Assembly: GCA_035542155.1 (NCBI GenBank)
Contig: DATKLX010000177.1
Coordinates: forward strand, 1 to 20,204
DNA from: DATKLX01 sp035542155
GTDB lineage: Bacteria; Chloroflexota; Anaerolineae; Anaerolineales; Anaerolineaceae
DNA length: 20,204 nucleotides
Reading direction: 5' to 3'
Below are positions 16,565 to 20,204 of this stretch, piece after piece. A program made the position numbers and the translations under genes. A model generated the notes under the pieces. It was given only the letters and a program-made list of their open reading frames with translations, was not told where the DNA came from and ran no database searches. Numbering within the stretch: position 1 is the stretch's first letter; each line of letters starts with the position of its first letter.

Positions 16565-17844
16565 TTGAGCTTCACGGGATCGAGCATCTCCGTATAGACC
16601 GATTCAATGCTGCGAGCGATATGATCCCAGGAGTACTGGCGCGCGTAATCCGCAGCCTGCTGGCCCATCCGCTCGCGCAAACCGCGATCCTGGATCAACC
16701 AGGATAGCTTTTCGCACAGCGCATTGGGATCCCCATCCGGGACCTGAAAACCGGTGACGCGGTCGCGCACCAGAAAGGCAAGCCCGCCAACCTGAGAAGC
16801 GACCACAGGGGTCCCGCAGGCCATGGACTCCAGGGCCACCATTCCAAAGGACTCGTAGTGCGAGGGGACGACCACGACTTCCGCCGAAGAATAGTAATAA
16901 GGTAGCATATCCTGGTCGCGCTTTCCCAAAAAGATGACCAGGTCGTTGATGTCCAGGTCGCGGCTGAGCTTTTGCAGTCGGCTCATCTCAGCGGTCATCT
17001 CCTGTGGGCTGACTTCGGGGTCGCCGCCAATGATTGCCAGGAAATGGGGACAACATTCGAGGACCCCATTTTCGCGGATCATCGCCAGCGCGCGAATCAA
17101 TGTATCCACCCCCTTGAGCGGCTCGATACGCCCGACGTAAAGCATCAAACGGTCCTCGACGGGGACCCCGATCACCGCCTTGGCTTCATCCTTGGGGATC
17201 GGGTAAAAGCGGCTGATATCCACTCCCGGGGGAATCACCACAATCTTACGGGTAGGGGCTTCGTAGAGGAACTCAAGCTGCGCCTTCTCGGCCAGCGTCG
17301 CGGCGACGATGCGGTCCGCGACCTGGATGACTCCTTTTTCTCCGTCGATGCGGTACTGGCCTTCCAGTTCGGCAGGGGTGCGCGCCACGCGGTTCTTCAT
17401 CAGGCCCAGCGTGTGAAACATGTGGATGACCGGGATCTCCCAGTCAGTTTTGAGGGTCTCCGCGGCGATCCCCGACATCCAGTAGTGACTGTGGATCAGG
17501 TCGTAGCGAATGCCCTTTCCCACGGCAAAACGCTGGATCCCCTGGACGAATTGGGGCAGGTATCTGGGCAGCTCCTGCTTGGGCAGGGGCACCTCCGGCC
17601 CGGCCGGGATGTGGACCACCCGGTTGCCGTATCCCAGATCGTGCAGGACGTGGGGGACGTGTTCGTCCTGAGAGCGGGTAAAGACGTCGACGTGGATTCC
17701 ATCCCGCCCCAACTGGCGGGTGAGATCGCGCACGTATACGTTCATCCCCCCGGTATCCTTGCCCCCCAGGATCGCCAGAGGACAGGTGTGATAAGATATC
17801 ATCGCAATCCGCAATTGTCCGTTCGTATTCATCCGTACAAACAT
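16561..17844 (-). CDS. Family-4 glycosyltransferase (MshA/sucrose-synthase-like)
   Basis: 427 residues with two Rossmann halves (GT-B). The N-half has RIAMISYHTCPLAILGGKD and TGGMNVYVRDLTRQL (about 12-45), the nucleotide-sugar glycine loop, and DLIHSHYWMSG (115-125). The C-half has VIPPGVDISRFYP (203-215), LYVGRIEPLKGVDTLI (235-250) with the phosphate-binding Arg239/Lys244, VVVPSHYESFGMVALESMACGTPVV (split around 325-348) with the Ex7E pair Glu331/Glu339, and GGLAFLVRDRVTGF. The family transfers a sugar from a nucleotide donor with retention; the acceptor cannot be told from sequence. There is no signal peptide, so it is cytoplasmic. AAGGTG is only one to three bases before the ATG at 17844; an in-frame ATG at 17832 is an alternative. 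It stands alone, divergent from the tRNA. Confidence 0.88.
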   Translation of the reverse strand: MFVRMNTNGQLRIAMISYHTCPLAILGGKDTGGMNVYVRDLTRQLGRDGIHVDVFTRSQDEHVPHVLHDLGYGNRVVHIPAGPEVPLPKQELPRYLPQFVQGIQRFAVGKGIRYDLIHSHYWMSGIAAETLKTDWEIPVIHMFHTLGLMKNRVARTPAELEGQYRIDGEKGVIQVADRIVAATLAEKAQLEFLYEAPTRKIVVIPPGVDISRFYPIPKDEAKAVIGVPVEDRLMLYVGRIEPLKGVDTLIRALAMIRENGVLECCPHFLAIIGGDPEVSPQEMTAEMSRLQKLSRDLDINDLVIFLGKRDQDMLPYYYSSAEVVVVPSHYESFGMVALESMACGTPVVASQVGGLAFLVRDRVTGFQVPDGDPNALCEKLSWLIQDRGLRERMGQQAADYARQYSWDHIARSIESVYTEMLDPVKLN

Positions 17845-17855
17845 TCACCTTAATC

Positions 17856-17884
17856 TTGTCTGAAAGGTAGATCGCCTTTATAAT
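17856..17884 (+). promoter_or_regulatory. Promoter of tRNA-Thr
   Basis: TTGTCT (17856-17861) and a perfect TATAAT (17879-17884) are 17 bases apart; the start point would fall near 17891, five bases before the mature tRNA end. The short 5' leader is typical of tRNA genes. Confidence 0.7.
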
Positions 17885-17895
17885 AGTGCCCGTTC

Positions 17896-17968
17896 GCCAC
17901 CGTAGCTCAGCCGGTAGAGCAGACGTTTCGTAAACGCCAGGTCATGGGTTCGAATCCCATCGGTGGCT
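17896..17968 (+). tRNA. tRNA-Thr, anticodon CGT
   Basis: A 73-base cloverleaf: acceptor GCCACCG (17896-17902) with CGGTGGC (17961-17967), D-stem GCTC/GAGC, anticodon loop TTCGTAA (17927-17933) with CGT, a five-base variable region, and T-arm ATGGG-TTCGAAT-CCCAT. The discriminator is T and no CCA is encoded. G1-C72 and C2-G71 with G35/U36 are the expected threonine identity elements. The anticodon stem holds one A-C mismatch (17923 against 17937). It decodes ACG. Confidence 0.93.
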
Positions 17969-17992
17969 CCTAAATATAGGGGTACGCTTCTT

Positions 17993-18026
17993 AAAAAGTC
18001 CAGATATGGTGGTATCTGGACTTTTT
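17993..18026 (+). terminator. Intrinsic terminator downstream of tRNA-Thr
   Basis: A perfect 14-bp inverted repeat, AAAAAGTCCAGATA (17993-18006) with its complement (18013-18026), around a six-base loop. The right arm ends in TTTTT and TTTT follows two bases later. The A-rich left arm also makes it a possible terminator for anything arriving on the minus strand. Confidence 0.9.
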
Positions 18027-18072
18027 CGTTTTAACCCGTAGTTTATACCGTGATCTATAGATTGGAGACAAC

Positions 18073-18620
18073 GTGAAGCAATGTTTTCAATGCAAGAAAT
18101 GGAAAGAAGATCACGAGTTTGGCTGGAAAAACAGACGGTTCGGATTACGGATGCACATCTTTCAGGAATGTAAGCGCGAGTACGATAACGCATGGTATCA
18201 GGGCCACAAAGAAGATCAACGACAGATAGCGAAAGATAATCTACATGAGAGAAGGAAAGTTGCCCGTGGGTTTGTCTTTGCATATTTAGGTGATTACGTT
18301 TGCGAGGTCTGCGCCGAATACCGTCCAGGGCCGTGGCCCGGGAGGAGGCTCAGCGGTTTATCTACGAATATCTCTCTTACGAATATCTCTCTGACAAAGT
18401 CTGCGTTGACTGCGGAGAGGATGACTTTGCGGTGCTGACGTTCGATCCCGTGCGGGGGAAAAAGAAGATGGACGTCTCCCAGATGGTGGCCCAGAGATAT
18501 TCCATTCAAGCGATACAAGAGGAGATCACGAAATGTGACGTGGTCTGCTCCACCGGAATCTGCTACCGGCCCGCGATCTCATCCAGGTCAACTACTACTA
18601 CATTGTGTTTCATAAAGTAA
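18073..18620 (+). pseudogene. Mosaic, degenerate zinc-ribbon/HNH-type endonuclease gene
   Basis: Two frames overlap. The first (GTG at 18073, GGAG six bases upstream) reads MKQCFQCKKWKEDHEFGWK, the N-terminal CxxC ribbon of a small HNH family, but has Phe where the second CxxC pair needs Cys. It runs to VARGFVFAYLGDYVCEVC, then loses homology. The second frame (from about 18334) starts AREEAQRFIYEYLS and continues KVCVDCGEDD, TFDPVRGKKKMDVSQMV and ITKCDVVCS. The segment ending in the CxxC thus occurs twice, as if two tandem paralogues had fused. The expected His of the FDHVRG-type motif is Pro, the last CxxCH is broken into CSTGICY, and YEYLS is duplicated. No active nuclease is expected. Homology ends near 18560, where a minus-strand gene begins. 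Confidence 0.6.
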
Positions 18621-19598
18621 TTATACTCAATTTCAAAATCACGAACCGAATCATCCCACTCATTTGGTGAGAATTTCACCGGTTCAACAATTGGCTTGCT
18701 TACATCTGGGGCCGGATATTCATTTCAGCCAGATAAGCATTGAGGGCTTTCAGGCTTCTTTTGCTTTTCACTCTGAACCTGACCTCGATCGTCTGGCCAT
18801 TGCCTTTCCACCAGGCGCGCAGATCCGGATCACCTATGATCGCCAACAACTTTTTTCCCCTGATTTTTTCCGGAATATCTATAAACTCATCCGCGTTTTT
18901 AGGATCCGCATTAAATCCAAGCCGGGGGAAGAAATAATACCCCATGACCTCCTTCACTAATTCGTCCCCCTCCTTCGGAAAATATCTACGAGTGGCTGTC
19001 GCCAGAATGGAATCAAATTCCGAGATTTGCCTGGCCTGAAAAATTAGGGCAGCGACAATGCGTGTGCCCAGGGTTGGCGGGGCCTCCTCCTTCAAGAAGA
19101 AATCGTTGATGATGAGGTTGACCCCTTTTGGGTCACGTTCCAGGGAGAAATACAGCGGTCCATGATACCAATGGTTCGACGTCCAGACATCCACGCTCTT
19201 TTCGCTTTTTTCGATGCGGACACGGCTTCCCTGGATGGCTCCAAACAGGCGAGCGATGATTTCATCCGATATGGGAGCCCTAAGCAGATTTTCCAATGCC
19301 TGCCGATCTCCGTCAATTTCGTAGGCAGCTCGGCTGAAATCACATAATGCTTCCGCTGAAGTATCGTTTTCTTGGATCAAGGCATCCACCCACATCCCTG
19401 ATGAGGATTTCGATCGGTCGAGAAGAGCAAGCCGGGCTTGCTGGCCCATGGATACCATTCTACAAGAATCCTCAAAAACAACGGGAGCTCCTGGCCACAA
19501 TTTCCGATTGGGTATCTGCCTGCTTCGGGATGTCTTCCCATAACCAATGAAATCGGTTGATCGACGCCTCTTGATCGGCTTCTACCCTTTCTGATCAT
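18563..19598 (-). pseudogene. Hidden broken gene of about 344 residues behind the excisionase-like ORF
   Basis: Read on the minus strand, protein-like sequence moves through three frames. The ATG at 19598 overlaps the TGA of the upstream HTH gene as ATGA. One G too many at GGG (19587-19585) shifts out of VEADQEASINRFHWLWEDIP. One T too many at TTTTT (19478-19474) shifts out of SEIVARSSRCF into EDSCRMVSMGQQARLALL. One C too few at CCCC (18711-18708) ends the main frame at RPQM instead of running on to VSKPIVEPVKFSPNEWDDSV and finally VVVVDLDEIAGR, with its TAG at 18565-18563. Correcting these three gives exactly 345 codons including the stop. All three are homopolymer changes, so either the gene is decaying or the assembly has errors here. 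I do not recognise the product. Confidence 0.55.
18700..19458 (-). CDS. Hypothetical protein; intact core of the broken gene
   Basis: As the sequence stands, 252 residues can be made from the ATG at 19458 (GAGGA about ten bases upstream) to TAA at 18702-18700. It is soluble, with no signal peptide or membrane span and a balanced charged composition: helical N-terminal part (WVDALIQENDTSAEALCDF), an SRVRIEKSEKSVDVWTS strand region, and a C-terminal part with VMGYYFFPRLGFNAD and IIGDPDLRAWWKGNGQTIE. The GYY-aromatic-PR-GF pattern followed by an Asp and a WW pair resembles segments I associate loosely with phage-linked proteins, but the match is too faint to name a function. The open frame could also start at TTG 19500. 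It probably is the central portion of the 344-residue gene rather than a complete protein. Confidence 0.5.
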   Translation of the reverse strand: MVSMGQQARLALLDRSKSSSGMWVDALIQENDTSAEALCDFSRAAYEIDGDRQALENLLRAPISDEIIARLFGAIQGSRVRIEKSEKSVDVWTSNHWYHGPLYFSLERDPKGVNLIINDFFLKEEAPPTLGTRIVAALIFQARQISEFDSILATATRRYFPKEGDELVKEVMGYYFFPRLGFNADPKNADEFIDIPEKIRGKKLLAIIGDPDLRAWWKGNGQTIEVRFRVKSKRSLKALNAYLAEMNIRPQM

Positions 19599-19777
19599 TG
19601 CCGTAGATCTTGTTTCCGGTTTTCCACCCACTTCTCCAGATCAGATACGCGAATTACCACCCTCCTCTCGGACAAGCGGATGTGCGGGATCTTGCGCTGT
19701 TGGATCAAGAAGTACACCTGGGCGCGTGACATGCGCAGGTATTTGGCAGCTTCTGGTACAGTTAACATCTGGTCCAT
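19595..19777 (-). CDS. Excisionase/MerR-like helix-turn-helix DNA-binding protein
   Basis: 60 residues from the ATG at 19777, which has GAGGTG five bases upstream; ATGs at 19795 and 19798 would bury that site. The sequence MLTVPEAAKYLRMSRAQVYF is the winged-helix HTH_17/excisionase pattern: helix 1 VPEAAKYL, turn, recognition helix RAQVYFLIQQ. A wing, RLSERRVVIRVSDLEKWVE, follows with the usual late DLxxW. Such proteins direct site-specific excision or act as small repressors. Its TGA overlaps the ATG of the following (broken) gene as ATGA, so the two formed an operon. No integrase is in view. A transcriptional regulator is as likely as a true excisionase. Confidence 0.75.
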   Translation of the reverse strand: MDQMLTVPEAAKYLRMSRAQVYFLIQQRKIPHIRLSERRVVIRVSDLEKWVENRKQDLRQ

Positions 19778-19806
19778 TTTTTCACCTCGCTTCATCATCT
19801 ATGCGA

Positions 19807-19821
19807 ATAAGAATTGCTTAT
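19807..19821. promoter_or_regulatory. Small dyad upstream of the HTH gene
   Basis: ATAAG-AATTG-CTTAT lies 30 bases upstream of the HTH start at 19777. It is in the right place to be an autoregulatory site, but 5-bp arms can arise by chance. The remainder of 19822-19990 shows only a weak hairpin (ATCAGACC/GGCCTGAT near 19845-19864) and no gene I can support. Confidence 0.25.
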
Positions 19822-19992
19822 CTCAAACCCACTTTGTTTACCCAATCAGACCATGTGGCCTGATGCACCTACTATAGCAACTACAAAGGGATAATTCCAG
19901 GCAGTTGATTCACAAGGTTAGGCGCGAACCGCAACAACTGGGAGATTGATACGAATTCCTTCTCCAACCCGTTGAGATCGCGGAAATTTTTC

Positions 19993-20015
19993 GGACAAAT
20001 TTTGTCCTGTATAAT
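19993..20015 (+). promoter_or_regulatory. Promoter -10 with adjoining 15-bp dyad operator
   Basis: A perfect TATAAT (20010-20015) is preceded, two bases away, by the perfect dyad GGACAAA-T-TTTGTCC (19993-20007), which fills the spacer. The -35 position (19987-19992, TTTTTC) is poor, so a bound protein would either block or assist RNA polymerase. The start would fall near 20022, about 53 bases before the TTG start of the next gene. Confidence 0.55.
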
Positions 20016-20074
20016 TTAAGGCAAACGGCAAAAGTATTTTCAGATCGTTCCCCATGCAATCGGAGGTATAGCGT

Positions 20075-20204
20075 TTGGCAGGGCAGGAAGTTATTCATGC
20101 ATTTCAATCCGAGACACACCAGGTGCGAGCTCTCTTGGATTCCTTGATCGATTGCACGGATCCTGAAGGCCTGGCGTTGGGACAGGGGCTCTTGCGCCAG
20201 GAGG
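20075..20204 (+). CDS. Unknown protein, N-terminal fragment (runs off right edge)
   Basis: The frame opens at TTG 20075, seven bases after a full GGAGGT (20062-20067), and an in-frame TAG at 20069-20071 rules out any earlier start. It is open to the window end (43 codons plus one base): AGQEVIHAFQSETHQVRALL, then DSLIDCTDPEGLALGQGLLR. It reads as a soluble helical protein with no signal peptide. Too little is visible to name it. The strong ribosome-binding site, TATAAT and operator-like dyad upstream support a real, regulated gene. ORFs on the opposite strand here look like shadows. Confidence 0.6.
   Translation, partial: MAGQEVIHAFQSETHQVRALLDSLIDCTDPEGLALGQGLLRQE

Noticed and set aside
16972..17853. 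293-codon plus-strand open frame
   Set aside because: Antisense shadow of the glycosyltransferase with no recognisable motif and composition typical of shadows.
17896..18072. Integration site repeat of the tRNA 3' end
   Set aside because: No second copy of the GGGTTCGAATCCC-type core was found in the window.
19377..19631. 84-codon minus-strand frame after the HTH gene as an independent gene
   Set aside because: Only its first few codons fit; beyond the GGG run the protein-like sequence moves to another frame, which supports the broken-gene reading instead.
19910..20119. 69-codon minus-strand frame at the right edge
   Set aside because: Overlaps the dyad, TATAAT and TTG-started gene on the plus strand; composition not protein-like.

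Overview
The window (about 57% G+C by eye) looks like chromosome from a Chloroflexota bacterium, most likely Anaerolineae. This rests on overall protein flavour (a DUF4380 plus rhamnulokinase pair, a zinc-ribbon/Thr-Pro-linker/LysM protein, a BMP-type nucleoside ABC operon, an MshA-like glycosyltransferase and short CxxC/HNH proteins). It is an inference, not a database result.

Layout. 1-388 (-): N-terminal part of a GAF-type sensory protein running off the left edge. 666-3077 (+): a two-gene sugar unit, DUF4380 protein and rhamnulokinase. 3078-3475: a gap with a hairpin and, on the minus strand, a 22-codon ORF with a strong ribosome-binding site. 3476-4606 (+): membrane-anchored LysM protein, ending in a terminator shared with the converging operon. 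4642-10583 (-): a tightly packed five-gene operon, BMP lipoprotein, double-NBD ATPase, two permeases and an ADP-ribosylglycohydrolase-family enzyme; the last four genes are chained by three ATGA start/stop overlaps. 10814-12718 (-): acetyl-CoA synthetase with its own promoter and terminator. 12790-13233 (+): 5'-truncated dCMP-deaminase-like gene whose first bases coincide with the acs promoter. 13227-14297 (-): DUF1189-like membrane protein. 14381-15340: an IS982-like insertion sequence whose transposase is frameshifted by a 25-bp palindromic insertion. 15377-16564 (+): DNA polymerase IV, apparently leaderless, with a -35 box straddling the IS end. 16561-17844 (-): family-4 glycosyltransferase. 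17896-17968 (+): tRNA-Thr(CGT) with promoter.

From about 18060 the character changes. A mosaic, degenerate HNH-type gene is followed by a minus-strand pair: an excisionase-like helix-turn-helix protein and a second gene that can be rebuilt to 344 residues only by undoing three one-base homopolymer indels. This looks like a decaying accessory or mobile segment beside the tRNA. At the right edge a TTG-started gene (20075 onward) runs out of the window behind a TATAAT box and a perfect 15-bp dyad.

Functionally, the core genes suggest a heterotroph that scavenges nucleosides and deoxy-sugars, activates acetate and decorates glycans. The most unusual items are the 22-residue peptide gene, the ADP-ribosylglycohydrolase-family enzyme with a long N-terminal extension inside the nucleoside-uptake operon, the palindromic insertion in the transposase, and the hidden broken gene next to the excisionase-like ORF.
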